Notes: generated by a model not told the origin, from the letters alone. A DNA stretch of 64,000 nucleotides from Cellulomonas sp. (GCF_017744555.1 NZ_JAGIBD010000002.1:211104-275103), one strand, 5' to 3'. Positions 41,236-50,477 are shown, counted from the first letter of the stretch. Numbers and translations: made by a program.

Positions 41236-42930
41236 GTGAGGATCACCGACACCGGCGACCTGTGGTGGAAGAACGCCGTCATCTACTGCCTGGACATCGA
41301 GACGTACATGGACTGGGACGACGACGGCATCGGCGACCTGCCGGGCCTCGTGCAGCGCATCGACCACCTGGCCGACCTGGGCGTCACGTGCTTGTGGCTC
41401 ATGCCGTTCTACCCGACGGGGAGCGTGGACGACGGCTACGACATCGTGGACTTCTCGGCGGTGGACCCGCGGCTGGGCACGCCGGGCGACCTGGTCGAGC
41501 TGATCCGGACGGCCCGCGACCGCGGCATCCGGGTGATCGCCGACCTCGTCGTCAACCACACCTCGGAGAAGCACCCGTGGTTCCAGGAGGCGCGCAAGAG
41601 CAAGGACAACCGGTTCCGCGACTTCTACGTGTGGCGGTCGGACAAGCCGCCGTCGACGAAGAACGAGGCCGTCTTCCCTGACAAGGAGGAGGGCATCTGG
41701 ACGAAGGACGATCGCACGGGCGAGTGGTACCGGCACCACTTCTACCGCCAGCAGCCCGACCTCAACACCGCGAACCCGCTGGTCAGGGAGGCGATCGCGA
41801 AGAACATCGGGTACTGGGCGGAGCTCGGCCTGTCGGGGTTCCGGGTCGACGCCGTCCCCTTCTTCCTCGCAGACACCGCCAAGACGCCGTACGACGACGT
41901 CGCGAAGCCGCACGACTACCTCAAGTCGCTGCGGACGTTCCTCACGAGACGGGCCGGCGACGCGATCCTCATGGGCGAGGTGAACCTGCCGTACGACCAG
42001 CAGGCGCTGTTCTTCGGGGACAGCGACGGCGACGGCACGTCCGACGGCGACGAGCTCAACCTGCAGTTCGACTTCATCGGCATGCAGCACCTGTACCTGG
42101 CGATGGCCCGCCAGGACGCGACACCGCTGGCGGACGCGCTCGAGCAGCGGCCGACCATCCCGCGGGACGCGCAGTGGGCGACCTTCGTGCGGAACCACGA
42201 CGAGCTCACGCTCGACAAGCTGTCCGACGACGAGCGCAAGGAGGTCTTCGCCGCGTTCGGCCCCGACCCCGACATGCAGCTCTACGGCCGTGGCCTGCGC
42301 CGCCGCTTGCCGACGATGCTCGGCGGCGACCCGCGGCGGCTCCGGATGGTCTACTCGCTGCTCTTCTCGCTGCCCGGCACGCCGGTCCTGTACTACGGCG
42401 AGGAGATCGGCATGGGCGAGAACCTGTCCGCCGAGGATCGGCTCGCGGTGCGGACGCCCATGCAGTGGTCGTCGGGCGAGAACGGCGGCTGGTCGCGGGC
42501 TCCGAAGCGGAAGCTGGTCCGGCAGCTCACCGACGGCGGGTACGGGCCTGAGCACGTGAACGTCGCGGACCAGCGCCGCGACCCCGACTCGCTGCTCAAC
42601 TTCGTGCAGCTGCTGATCCGCCGCTACCGCGAGAGCCCCGAGCTCGGCTGGGCGCGCGAGGCGAAGGTCCTGGCGCAGCCGCACCCGTCGGTCCTGGCGC
42701 ACCGCAGCACGTGGGGCGACGGCTCGACGATCACGCTGCACAACCTGTCCGACCAGCCGGTCATGGTGCCGCTGCGGTTCGAGGACTGCGACGACACCGT
42801 CGAGCTCGTCGACCTGCTGCGCGACGGGTCGTGCGCGGTCGCGAAGGACGGACGCACGGAGGTCGAGCTCGGCGGCTACGGCTACCGGTGGCTGCGCGTG
42901 GTGCGGGACGGCGACCGCCGTCTGCTCTGA
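41236..42930 (+). CDS. GH13 alpha-amylase-family enzyme (trehalose-synthase-like)
   Basis: The 564-residue protein has the GH13 barrel motifs in order: DGYDIVDF, VIADLVVNHTS, GFRVDAVPF (nucleophile D205), LMGEVNLP (acid/base E248) and FVRNHDELT (D322). SGENGGWSRAP and the short C-terminal beta domain follow. The opening WWKNAVIYCLDIETYMDWDDDG resembles trehalose-synthase relatives rather than extracellular amylases, and there is no signal peptide. It likely isomerises or transfers alpha-glucosides in the cytoplasm; the exact reaction is uncertain. The start is GTG at 41236. It is monocistronic. Confidence 0.88.
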   Translation: MRITDTGDLWWKNAVIYCLDIETYMDWDDDGIGDLPGLVQRIDHLADLGVTCLWLMPFYPTGSVDDGYDIVDFSAVDPRLGTPGDLVELIRTARDRGIRVIADLVVNHTSEKHPWFQEARKSKDNRFRDFYVWRSDKPPSTKNEAVFPDKEEGIWTKDDRTGEWYRHHFYRQQPDLNTANPLVREAIAKNIGYWAELGLSGFRVDAVPFFLADTAKTPYDDVAKPHDYLKSLRTFLTRRAGDAILMGEVNLPYDQQALFFGDSDGDGTSDGDELNLQFDFIGMQHLYLAMARQDATPLADALEQRPTIPRDAQWATFVRNHDELTLDKLSDDERKEVFAAFGPDPDMQLYGRGLRRRLPTMLGGDPRRLRMVYSLLFSLPGTPVLYYGEEIGMGENLSAEDRLAVRTPMQWSSGENGGWSRAPKRKLVRQLTDGGYGPEHVNVADQRRDPDSLLNFVQLLIRRYRESPELGWAREAKVLAQPHPSVLAHRSTWGDGSTITLHNLSDQPVMVPLRFEDCDDTVELVDLLRDGSCAVAKDGRTEVELGGYGYRWLRVVRDGDRRLL

Positions 42931-42967
42931 CCACGGGCACCGAATCGTTTCGGCGGGAACCCCTCAC

Positions 42968-42984
42968 GATCTGCTCAGCAGATC
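42968..42984. promoter_or_regulatory. Palindrome GATCTGCT-C-AGCAGATC upstream of the FKBP gene
   Basis: The 8-bp arms are perfect around a single C. It lies 75 bases before the FKBP start and after the GH13 stop. Its position in the promoter region suggests an operator, although a short hairpin in the transcript leader is also possible. Confidence 0.45.
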
Positions 42985-43058
42985 CCCAGGAATCTCGCGT
43001 ACCGTGCGTGGGTCCGCCGCCCCACACGGGCGGGACCCCCATCCGACGGAGGACCTTC

Positions 43059-44009
43059 GTGCGCCGCACGACCACCGCCCGCGGCCTCGCCGCCGCCACG
43101 CTCGCCCTCGCCCTGTCCTTCTCGCTCGCCGCGTGCTCGGGCGACTCCGGCGGCGACAAGCCGACGGCGTCCGCGTCCGCCTCCGCGGGAGTCGACGCCG
43201 CCGCCGACAAGGCCGCGCTCGCCAAGGTCAAGCTCGAGGGCGAGGCCGGCAAGGAGCCGACGATCACGCTGCCGAGCAAGCCGTTCAACGTGACGGGCTT
43301 CGTCGCGCGGATGGTGGAGGACGGCGACGGCGACGCGATCAAGGACGGCCAGAACCTCTCGGTCCACATGGTCGTCGTCGACGGCAAGGACGGCTCCGTC
43401 CAGGGCTCGACGTACACCGAGGGCAAGCCTCAGACGCTGACCGCCGGGGCCACGACGATCACCGAGCTCGACGACGTCATCAAGGGTTCGCACGTCGGTG
43501 CCCGGATCCTGCTCGCGCTCGCCGCGCAGGACACCACGCAGGTGTACTCGCTCGACATCGTCGACGCCAAGACGATCCCGGCGCGGGCCGAGGGCGAGGC
43601 CGTCCCGCCGGTCGCGGGCCTCCCGACGATCACGCTCGACGACACGGGCGCCCCGTCGATCGCGCCGGTGGCCGGCGCCGCGCCCGCCGACCTGGTCGTC
43701 CAGCCGCTGGTCAAGGGCGCCGGCCCGGCCGTCGAGGCGGGTCAGACCGTCACGGTCAAGTACACGGGCTGGCTCTGGGACGGCACCAAGTTCGACTCGT
43801 CGTGGGACCGCGGGTCGACGTTCCCCGTCGAGAACGTGGGCCAGGGGCAGGTCATCTCCGGCTGGAACAAGGGCCTCGTCGGCCAGACGGTCGGCAGCCA
43901 GGTGCTCCTCGTCGTCCCGCCGAGCGAGGGCTACGGCGACGAGGACAAGGGCACGATCCCGCCGAACTCGACGCTCGTGTTCGTCATCGACATCCTCGAC
44001 GCCGCGTAA
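43059..44009 (+). CDS. FKBP-type peptidyl-prolyl isomerase lipoprotein
   Basis: The 316-residue precursor begins with GTG, six bases after GGAGGA. It has a signal peptide with lipobox SLAAC (about residues 22-26). The C-terminal domain (about 220-316) is a complete FKBP fold: VTVKYTGWLWDGTKFDSSW, GQGQVISGWNKGLVGQTVGS, VPPSEGYGD and STLVFVIDILD. The preceding region (55-180) has the same strand order (LSVHMVVVDGKDGSVQGSTY, ELDDVIKGSHVGARILLALA) without the active-site residues, so it looks like a degenerate second FKBP domain. It acts on folding of exported proteins at the outer face of the membrane. Confidence 0.93.
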   Translation: MRRTTTARGLAAATLALALSFSLAACSGDSGGDKPTASASASAGVDAAADKAALAKVKLEGEAGKEPTITLPSKPFNVTGFVARMVEDGDGDAIKDGQNLSVHMVVVDGKDGSVQGSTYTEGKPQTLTAGATTITELDDVIKGSHVGARILLALAAQDTTQVYSLDIVDAKTIPARAEGEAVPPVAGLPTITLDDTGAPSIAPVAGAAPADLVVQPLVKGAGPAVEAGQTVTVKYTGWLWDGTKFDSSWDRGSTFPVENVGQGQVISGWNKGLVGQTVGSQVLLVVPPSEGYGDEDKGTIPPNSTLVFVIDILDAA

Positions 44010-44025
44010 CCAGCACCATCCCCGG

Positions 44026-44071
44026 AGGCCCGGGGTCGCCGTCCCGCGCAGGGACGAGCGACCCCGGGCCT
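44026..44071 (+). terminator. Strong terminator hairpin after the FKBP gene
   Basis: AGGCCCGGGGTCGC (44026-44039) pairs perfectly with 44058-44071 over 14 bp. The 18-base loop itself contains a GTCCC/GGGAC stem. It begins 17 bases after the stop. Confidence 0.8.
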
Positions 44072-44166
44072 TCCTAGGTCTTCCGACCTGCCGTCCCCCG
44101 GGACTGCTGGCTACTGTGAGCCAAGGTCCCATTCAGTGGGAGCAGCGAGCGACGAAGCGAGCGAGC

Positions 44167-46215
44167 ATGGACCAGGCGACGACCCGAACGGTGGCCCTGG
44201 TCGGCGCCGCGGGTGCGGGCAAGACCACCCTCGTCGAGGCACTCCTCCATCGGGCCGGGGCGATCTCCCGGCCCGGTCGCGTGGAGGAGGGGTCGACGGT
44301 CAGCGACCACGAGCCCGAGGAGATCGCGCGCGGCATCTCCCTGTCCCTCGGCGTCGCCCCCTTTCCGTGGACGGCACCGGACGGGCTGACGTACGACGTC
44401 ACGCTGCTCGACGCCCCGGGGTCGGCCGACTTCGCGGGTGCGCTGGACGCCGCGCTCGCGGCGGCGGACTTCGCGCTCGTGGTGGTGAGTGCCGTCGACG
44501 GCGTGCAGGCCGGAACCCTGAGCGCCTGGCGGCAGGTGGCCGACCTCGGGCTGCCGCGGCTCGTGGTGATCACCAAGGAGGACAAGGCGCGCGCCGACTT
44601 CCGGCACGTGCTCGACGACCTCCGGGCCGCGTTCGGCGACGGGCTCGTGCCGCTCGAGCTGCCGCTCGGCGAGGAGCAGGCGTTCACCGGGGTCGCGGAC
44701 GTGCTCAGCGAGGAGGGTCTCGCGTACGACCCGGACGGTCGCCACCACACGGAGGCCCTGCCGGCGGGTCTGGCCGACGAGGAGCACCGGCTGCACGACG
44801 AGGTGACCGAGGAGATCGTCGCGCACGACGACGACCAGCTCGAGCGGTACCTGTCGGGCGAGGTGCCGACCACCGCGGAGCTCGAACGGACGCTCGCGCA
44901 CGAGGTCCGCGACTGCGAGGCGTTCCCCGTGCTGGCGGTCTCGGGCGTGACCGGGGTCGGTGTCGACCGGTTGGCCGACCTGCTGTGCGAGCTCGGGCCG
45001 TCGGCCGACGAGCGCCCGAAGAAGGTGCGCGCCGGCTCGACGGACGTCGAGGTCGCCCCCGACCCGACGGGCCCGGTGCTCGTGCACGCGTTCCGGACGC
45101 TCGCCGACCCGTTCGTCGGGCAGGTGACGATGCTGCGCGTGCTGTCCGGCACCGTCCGCCCGGGCGACAAGCTCGTCAACACGACCACGAAGACCGAGGA
45201 GCGCATCCCGGGCCTGTTCCGCCTGCGCGGCAAGGAGCACCTGCCCGTCGACTCGGTGCCCGCCGGCCACGTCGCGGCCGTCGCGAAGCTCACCGGGACG
45301 CCGTCGGGCAGCCTGCTGGCCGACCGCACCGGCCCGGGCGCGTCCATGACAGCCGTGCCGCCTCGCGACCGTCCGGCCGTCTACGCGCTCGTGCTCGAAC
45401 CGGTCACGCAGTCCGACGACGACCGCCTGTCCGCGGCCCTCGCCCGCCTGACGGCCGAGGACCCGACGCTCAGCGTCGACCGGAGCACCGACCGCACGGT
45501 GCTGCGCGGCCTCGGCGACACGCACCTCACCGTCGCGCTCGAACGGCTCGCGCGCGTGTTCGGCGTGCACGTGACGACGTCGCCCGTACCCGTCGGGTAC
45601 CGGGAGACGATCCGCAAGGAGGTCGAGGCCGAAGGCAAGGTGAAGAAGCAGTCCGGCGGGCACGGGCAGTACGCCGTGGTGCAGCTGCGGGTGTCGCCGC
45701 TGCCGCACGGGTCGGGCTTCGAGTTCGTCGACAAGGTCGTGGGCGGCGCGATCCCGCGCGGGTACCTGCCGGCCGTGCAGCGCGGCATCACCGAGGCGAT
45801 GGCGTCGGGCGGCCCGCACGGGTACCCCGTCGTCGACCTGCGCGTCGAGGTGTACGACGGCAAGTCGCACTCCGTCGACTCGTCCGACATGGCGTTCCGC
45901 ACGGCGGCCGCGACCGGTGTCCGGGAGGCGCTGCAGGCGGCCGGCACGCTCGTGCTCGAGCCGATCAGCCACGTCGAGGTCGTCGTCCCCAGCAGCGCAC
46001 AGGGCGACGTGATGAGCGACCTGTCCGCCCGCCGCGGCCGGATCAGCGCGACCACGTCGCTCGACGACGGCTCGGTCCGCATCGAGGCGACCGTGCCCGA
46101 GGCGGAGCTCGCCCGGTACGTGCTCGACCTGCGCTCGATCACCGGCGGCCGCGCCGAGCTGACCATGGCGCCCGACCACTACGAGATCTGCCCGGACCAC
46201 CTCGTCCCGGCGTGA
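44167..46215 (+). CDS. EF-G-like translation GTPase (FusA2-type)
   Basis: The 682-residue protein has EF-G domain order: GTPase with GAAGAGKTT (P-loop), RGISLS (switch I), DAPGSADF (switch II) and TKEDKARADF where EF-G has NKMD. Domain II begins at FVGQVTMLRVLSGTVRPGD. Domain IV has KKQSGGHGQYAVVQLRV, and domain V ends the protein. Overall EF-G length is about 700, so it is nearly complete. The replacement of the NKxD asparagine by threonine is seen in actinobacterial FusA2-like paralogs and should weaken guanine specificity. The housekeeping fusA is elsewhere. The role may be in ribosome stress or recycling. Confidence 0.9.
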   Translation: MDQATTRTVALVGAAGAGKTTLVEALLHRAGAISRPGRVEEGSTVSDHEPEEIARGISLSLGVAPFPWTAPDGLTYDVTLLDAPGSADFAGALDAALAAADFALVVVSAVDGVQAGTLSAWRQVADLGLPRLVVITKEDKARADFRHVLDDLRAAFGDGLVPLELPLGEEQAFTGVADVLSEEGLAYDPDGRHHTEALPAGLADEEHRLHDEVTEEIVAHDDDQLERYLSGEVPTTAELERTLAHEVRDCEAFPVLAVSGVTGVGVDRLADLLCELGPSADERPKKVRAGSTDVEVAPDPTGPVLVHAFRTLADPFVGQVTMLRVLSGTVRPGDKLVNTTTKTEERIPGLFRLRGKEHLPVDSVPAGHVAAVAKLTGTPSGSLLADRTGPGASMTAVPPRDRPAVYALVLEPVTQSDDDRLSAALARLTAEDPTLSVDRSTDRTVLRGLGDTHLTVALERLARVFGVHVTTSPVPVGYRETIRKEVEAEGKVKKQSGGHGQYAVVQLRVSPLPHGSGFEFVDKVVGGAIPRGYLPAVQRGITEAMASGGPHGYPVVDLRVEVYDGKSHSVDSSDMAFRTAAATGVREALQAAGTLVLEPISHVEVVVPSSAQGDVMSDLSARRGRISATTSLDDGSVRIEATVPEAELARYVLDLRSITGGRAELTMAPDHYEICPDHLVPA

Positions 46216-46243
46216 CGAGCGCGTCCTGCCTAGGCTTTGACCC

Positions 46244-46861
46244 ATGGCGCGCTACTTCGACGTGCACCCCGACAACCCGCAGCCGCGGTCGATCTCCCAG
46301 GTCGTCGACATCCTGCGCAACGACGGGGTCATCGCGTACCCCACCGACTCCTGCTACGCGCTCGGCTCGCGGATCGACAACCACGACGGCGCCGACCGCA
46401 TCCGCCGCATCCGGCACCTCGACGACCGGCACCACTTCACGCTCGTGTGCGCCGACTTCGCCCAGCTCGGCCACCTCGTGCAGCTCAGCAACAGCGCGTT
46501 CCGCGCGATCAAGGCCGCGACTCCCGGCCCGTACACGTTCATCCTCCCCGCGACCCCCGAGGTCCCCCGCCGGCTGGCCCACCCGAAGAAGCGCTCCGTC
46601 GGCGTGCGGATCCCGGACCACCCGGTCGTCACCGCCCTGCTGCGCGAGCTCGGCGAGCCGCTGCTGTCCTCGACCTTGCTGCTCCCCGGGCAGGAGGACC
46701 CGATGACCGAGGGCTGGGAGATCAAGGAGGAGCTCGACCACCAGCTCGACGCCGTGCTCGACGCGGGCGACTGCGGGCGCGAGCCGACGACGGTCGTCGA
46801 CTGGACCGAGGGCGCGCCCGAGGTCGTCCGGGTGGGCGCCGGAGACCCGGACCGGTTCTGA
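46244..46861 (+). CDS. YciO/Sua5-family threonylcarbamoyl-AMP synthase-like protein
   Basis: The 205-residue protein carries the YrdC fold: GVIAYPTDSCYALGSRI, HHFTLVCADFAQLGHLV, KAATPGPYTFILPAT and KRSVGVRIPDHPV, and finishes with a VVDWTEGAPEVVRVG strand. The KxR and SxN-like residues (RRIRHLDDRHHF) differ from true TsaC, pointing to the YciO branch. The reaction in relatives is formation of threonylcarbamoyl-AMP for tRNA t6A. TAGGCT (46231-46236) ends seven bases before the ATG, so the transcript is probably leaderless. Two further genes follow in the same operon. Confidence 0.88.
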   Translation: MARYFDVHPDNPQPRSISQVVDILRNDGVIAYPTDSCYALGSRIDNHDGADRIRRIRHLDDRHHFTLVCADFAQLGHLVQLSNSAFRAIKAATPGPYTFILPATPEVPRRLAHPKKRSVGVRIPDHPVVTALLRELGEPLLSSTLLLPGQEDPMTEGWEIKEELDHQLDAVLDAGDCGREPTTVVDWTEGAPEVVRVGAGDPDRF

Positions 46862-46866
46862 CGCCC

Positions 46867-47361
46867 GTGGCGTACGTCGGCGTCGTCGGGCCCGGTGCGG
46901 CGGACCAGCGAGGGACGACGCTCGCCCGTGACCTCGGCCGTGGGCTCGCCGCGCGCGGGCACGTGGTGCTGTGCGGCGGGCTCGGTGGCGTCATGGCCGC
47001 GGTCGCGGACGGGGCCCGGGAGCTCGGCGGCGTCGTCGTCGGGCTCCTGCCGGGGACCGACCGTGCCGACGGGTCCTCGTCCTTGACCGTCGCCCTGCCG
47101 ACGGGCATGGGCGAGATGCGCAACGCGCTGCTCGTGCGGTCGAGCGACGTGGTCGTGAGCGTCGGCGGGTCGTGGGGGACGTTGTCCGAGGTCGCGCTCG
47201 CCCTGCGGACGGGCGTGCCGGTCGTGGCGCTCGACGGGTGGCAGGTGCGGACGGCCGACGGGTCGACACCCGACGGCCCGACCGTCACGCCGGTGACCTC
47301 GGTGGAGGACGCGCTGGCCGCGGTCGACGGGATCGTCGGGATCCCACCGGGGTTCGCATGA
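46867..47361 (+). CDS. SLOG-type Rossmann protein (TIGR00725 family)
   Basis: The 164-residue protein starts [10 protein letters not shown] at GTG 46867, five bases after the YciO stop. Motifs [44 protein letters not shown] and [16 protein letters not shown] are those of SLOG/lysine-decarboxylase-like nucleotide-binding proteins. Relatives include LOG nucleoside monophosphate phosphoribohydrolases and DprA-like sensors. The PGGxGTxxE catalytic motif of LOG is altered here (GGSWGTLSE), so hydrolase activity is uncertain. The stop overlaps the next start (ATGA). Confidence 0.82.
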   Translation: MAYVGVVGPGAADQRGTTLARDLGRGLAARGHVVLCGGLGGVMAAVADGARELGGVVVGLLPGTDRADGSSSLTVALPTGMGEMRNALLVRSSDVVVSVGGSWGTLSEVALALRTGVPVVALDGWQVRTADGSTPDGPTVTPVTSVEDALAAVDGIVGIPPGFA

Positions 47362-48179
47362 CGGACGTCGACCGCACGCACGGCGGCGCGCACCCCGCGA
47401 CGGACGCCCGGCCGGGTCGTCCGGCTGCGCCACCCGCCGGACCGGGGAGCGCCGAGGACGTCGCCCGCGCCGCCGCGGCAGCGAGCGACCTGGCCGAGCT
47501 CGACGCCGTCGTCCCCACCTGTCGCGCGTGTCCGAGGCTCGTCGAGTGGCGCGAGACCGTCGCCGCCACCAAGCGTGCCGCGTTCCGCGACGACGTCTAC
47601 TGGGCCCGACCGGTCCCGGGCTTCGGCGACCCGGCCGCGCGCGTGCTCGTCGTGGGCCTCGCACCCGCCGCGCACGGCGCGAACCGCACGGGCCGCATGT
47701 TCACCGGCGACCGCTCGGGCGACTTCCTGTTCGCCGCGATGCACCGCACGGGATTCGCGTCGCAGGCCACGTCGGTGCGCGCCGACGACGGCCTCGTGCT
47801 CAGCGACGTCCGCATCACCGCACCGGTGAGGTGCGCGCCGCCCGCGAACGCCCCGACCCCGCAGGAGCGCCGGACGTGCGGCCCGTACCTCGGGCGGGAG
47901 GTCGAGCTCGTCGAGCCGCGGGTCATCCTCGTGCTCGGCGGGTTCGGCTGGCAGGCGGTGCTGTCCACGCTCGACGAGCAGGGGTGGGACGTCCCCCGGC
48001 CCAGGCCGCGGTTCGGTCACGGCGCGGAGGTCCGGCTGCGGCGCGGCGACGCGAGCGTGGTGCTGCTCGGCTGCTTCCACGTGAGCCAGCAGAACACCTT
48101 CACCGGGCGGCTGACGCCCGAGATGCTCGACACGGTGCTGCTGCGCGCCCGCACCCTCGCGCAGCCGTCGGAGGGGTGA
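47358..48179 (+). CDS. Family 5 uracil-DNA glycosylase (UDGb)
   Basis: The 273-residue protein has an N-terminal Ala/Pro-rich extension, a cysteine-bearing [12 protein letters not shown] for the 4Fe-4S cluster, and motif [20 protein letters not shown] with the alanine (GLAPAAHG) that defines family 5. Further cysteines lie at CAPP and RRTC. The late motif reads [12 protein letters not shown]. Family 5 enzymes remove uracil, hypoxanthine and other deaminated bases. The ATG at 47358 overlaps the SLOG stop. Its stop is three bases from the convergent LCP gene. Confidence 0.93.
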   Translation: MTDVDRTHGGAHPATDARPGRPAAPPAGPGSAEDVARAAAAASDLAELDAVVPTCRACPRLVEWRETVAATKRAAFRDDVYWARPVPGFGDPAARVLVVGLAPAAHGANRTGRMFTGDRSGDFLFAAMHRTGFASQATSVRADDGLVLSDVRITAPVRCAPPANAPTPQERRTCGPYLGREVELVEPRVILVLGGFGWQAVLSTLDEQGWDVPRPRPRFGHGAEVRLRRGDASVVLLGCFHVSQQNTFTGRLTPEMLDTVLLRARTLAQPSEG

Positions 48180-48182
48180 CCG

Positions 48183-49436
48183 TCAGGCGGAACAGGTCGC
48201 CGTCACGTCGTCCGCGGAGAACGGCTCGCGCCCGGCCTTCCGGGTCTCGACGGGCGCCGGTGCGGGCGGTGCCGCCGGCGGCGCGGCCGTCTCGCCACCC
48301 GCCGGAGCGGGGGGAGCGCTGGTCTGCGGGGCCGCTGGCTCGTCCGCGGGCACGACCGGCAGGTCCTGCACCAGGTTCGACCAGACCGTGTCGGCGTCGT
48401 TCGTCCAGACGACGCGGTTGCCGTCCGCCGGGTCGGGCGCGTTCGGGATCGTCATGAACGTGATGCCCCCCGCGCCGAGACCACGCGCGCTGTACGCGAG
48501 GCCGAGCATCACCTGCGGGGTGAGCTCGCTGTCGGCGGTGAGGGAGCCGGTCGCGGCCGACAGGAACGACAGCAGCTGCGGCACGTCGGTGACGATGTTC
48601 TTCGACAGGACCTCGGTCATCACCGCCGACAGCAGCCGCTGCTGGTTGCCGATGCGGGTCAGGTCGGAGCCGTCGGTGCCCTTGACGTGCCGCGCGCGGG
48701 CGAACTGCAGCGCCGTGACACCGTCGAGGTGCGTGATCCCCGGGGTCGGGATGTCCAGGCCCGTGTACTTGTCCTTCATCGGCGTGGGGATGCAGATGTC
48801 GACGCCGCCGACCGCGTCGATCATCTGCTGGAAGCCCGCCATGTCGACGATCACCACGTGGTTGAACGTCAGGCCGGTGTTCTCCTGCACGGTGCTGACC
48901 GTGCACGCCGCGGCGGTCCGCAGGTCGCCGCCGAGCTGCCAGCCGATCGCGAACGCGCCGTTGAACTGCGCGTTCGCCCGGGCCTTCGACGTCTTGTCGT
49001 CCGACCGGCACGACGGGATCCGCACCATCGAGTCGCGCGGGATCGACACGAGCTCCACGCGCGTCCGGTCGGCCGAGATGTGGGCGACGATCGTCGTGTC
49101 GGACGCCATCGACGTGTCGGCGCCCCCGATCGCCTCGTTCGCGCCCGTCCTCTGGTCCGAGCCGATCAGCAGGATGTTCACCGGTGCGCCCGCGTTCGGG
49201 TCGTCGGGGTCCGGCGCCTTGGTCGCCGCGGGGGGCGGCGCCGCGACGAGGCCGTCCATGCTGAAGTGGTCCATGTTCGACGTCATCCGCAGCGCGAACG
49301 CCGCCACGCCGCTCACGCCGAACGCGAGCACCCCGAGCGTCACGAGCGCGAAGCCGCGCGCCGCGCCATGGGTCCGGACGGACCGGGAGTGGCGTGGCCG
49401 CAGGTCACGGGGCTGGCGCCGGTGGCGATCGGGCAT
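48183..49436 (-). CDS. LytR-CpsA-Psr (LCP) family cell-wall polymer ligase
   Basis: The 417-residue protein has a cytoplasmic basic lead, one membrane anchor (about 28-50) and an extracellular LCP domain: VNILLIGSDQRTG, DTTIVAHISADRTRVELVSI, PRDSMVRIPS and GLTFNHVVIVDMAGFQQMID. The arginines in PRDS and in QFARARH are those that bind polyprenyl-phosphate. The tail is Pro/Ala-rich and ends in a cysteine-containing ATCSA. It transfers teichoic-acid-like or other glycopolymers to peptidoglycan. TAGCGT (49443-49448, minus strand) ends six bases before the ATG, again a leaderless layout. Confidence 0.93.
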   Translation of the reverse strand: MPDRHRRQPRDLRPRHSRSVRTHGAARGFALVTLGVLAFGVSGVAAFALRMTSNMDHFSMDGLVAAPPPAATKAPDPDDPNAGAPVNILLIGSDQRTGANEAIGGADTSMASDTTIVAHISADRTRVELVSIPRDSMVRIPSCRSDDKTSKARANAQFNGAFAIGWQLGGDLRTAAACTVSTVQENTGLTFNHVVIVDMAGFQQMIDAVGGVDICIPTPMKDKYTGLDIPTPGITHLDGVTALQFARARHVKGTDGSDLTRIGNQQRLLSAVMTEVLSKNIVTDVPQLLSFLSAATGSLTADSELTPQVMLGLAYSARGLGAGGITFMTIPNAPDPADGNRVVWTNDADTVWSNLVQDLPVVPADEPAAPQTSAPPAPAGGETAAPPAAPPAPAPVETRKAGREPFSADDVTATCSA

Positions 49437-49588
49437 CGCGCCACGCTATCGGGGGGTGCACCCGCGGCGTGGGCGGTCCGGAGGTCCGGTTGTGAAAGGT
49501 GTGTGCGGACCCGGTGCCGTCGGGCGGCCCGCCGCGGCTGTCGGTGGCCGTCGCTAGCGTCGGGACGTCCGCGGGGGAAGGGGTCGTC

Positions 49589-49999
49589 ATGAAGGTCGCG
49601 TTCGTCGCCGGGTTCGGCCCGATCACCCGGGACGGTGCCGCCGCCCGCGCGTTCTGGTCCGACGGGCTCGGCATCGAGCTCGAGGAGCCGGCGCCCGGCT
49701 ACCTCACCAACGACACGCTCGACGGCGTCCGGGCGTTCGCGCTCTGGCCCCTCGCCCAGGCTGCCGAGTCCACGTTCGGCTCGCCGCAGTGGCCGGCCGA
49801 CGTCCCCGCGCCGCAGGCGTGGCTCGAGCTCGACCTCGGGTCGGTCGACGAGATCGCACCCGCCGTCGCGGAGCTGCGCGCGCTGGGCCACCGCGTCCTC
49901 AAGGACCCGACCGAGGAGCCGTGGGGCCAGACGACGGCGCGGCTGCTCAGTCCCGAGGGCCTCCTGGTCGGCGTGACGTACACGCCCTGGATGCACTGA
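49589..49999 (+). CDS. VOC-superfamily (glyoxalase-like) protein
   Basis: The 136-residue protein has paired beta-alpha-beta-beta-beta modules: VAFVAGFGPITRDGAAARAF, then WLELDLGSVDEIAPAVAELR and HRVLKDPTEEPWGQTTARLL ending in SPEGLLVGVTY. The usual N-terminal histidine ligand is absent, so a metal-independent or binding role (as in bleomycin-resistance-type proteins) is possible. GGGGAAGGGG precedes the ATG at 49589. It is divergent from the LCP gene and convergent with a second VOC gene. Confidence 0.82.
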   Translation: MKVAFVAGFGPITRDGAAARAFWSDGLGIELEEPAPGYLTNDTLDGVRAFALWPLAQAAESTFGSPQWPADVPAPQAWLELDLGSVDEIAPAVAELRALGHRVLKDPTEEPWGQTTARLLSPEGLLVGVTYTPWMH

Positions 50000-50032
50000 C
50001 GGGCTCGCCCGTGCCACGCGTGCCCGGGTGGG

Positions 50033-50407
50033 CTAGCCCCTCCAGGCGGGGAGCTGCTGGATCGTCCACTCGTTGCCGTCGGGGTCCTTGAACCCGGTGA
50101 ACCGCCCCCAGGCGAGGTCCTGGACGGGCGACGCGTCGACGCCGCGCTCGATGAGGAACTCGCGGGCCGCGTCGGCGTCGTCGACCACGACCTGCAGCCC
50201 CTTGAGTGAGCCGGGGACGGTGTCGATCAGTCCCGTGCCGATCGCGATCGAGCACGCCGAGCCGGGCGCCGTGAGCTGCACGAAGCGCAGGTCCTCGCTG
50301 ACCGTCTGGTCGTGGTCGACGTGGAACCCGACCTGGTCGGCGTAGAACGCCTTGGCCCGGTCCACGTCGCTGACCGGGACGAACACGAGCTCCAGCCTGA
50401 ACTCCAT
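50033..50407 (-). CDS. VOC-superfamily (glyoxalase-like) protein
   Basis: The 124-residue product starts FRLELVFVPVSDVDRAKAFY, a standard VOC module, with QVGFHVDHD and a second half LKGLQVVVDDADAAREFLI ending GFKDPDGNEWTIQQLP. DPDGNEW supplies the conserved C-terminal glutamate ligand region. Members bind or convert small molecules with a divalent metal. It lies 70 bases downstream of the alpha/beta hydrolase gene on the same strand and may share its transcript. It is not closely related to the VOC protein at 49589. Confidence 0.88.
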   Translation of the reverse strand: MEFRLELVFVPVSDVDRAKAFYADQVGFHVDHDQTVSEDLRFVQLTAPGSACSIAIGTGLIDTVPGSLKGLQVVVDDADAAREFLIERGVDASPVQDLAWGRFTGFKDPDGNEWTIQQLPAWRG

Positions 50408-50477
50408 GACGACTCCTCCGTGTGCGCGTCGGGGTGACGCCCCATCGTCCCGCGCACCACCCACACGCGGGCCGGGG

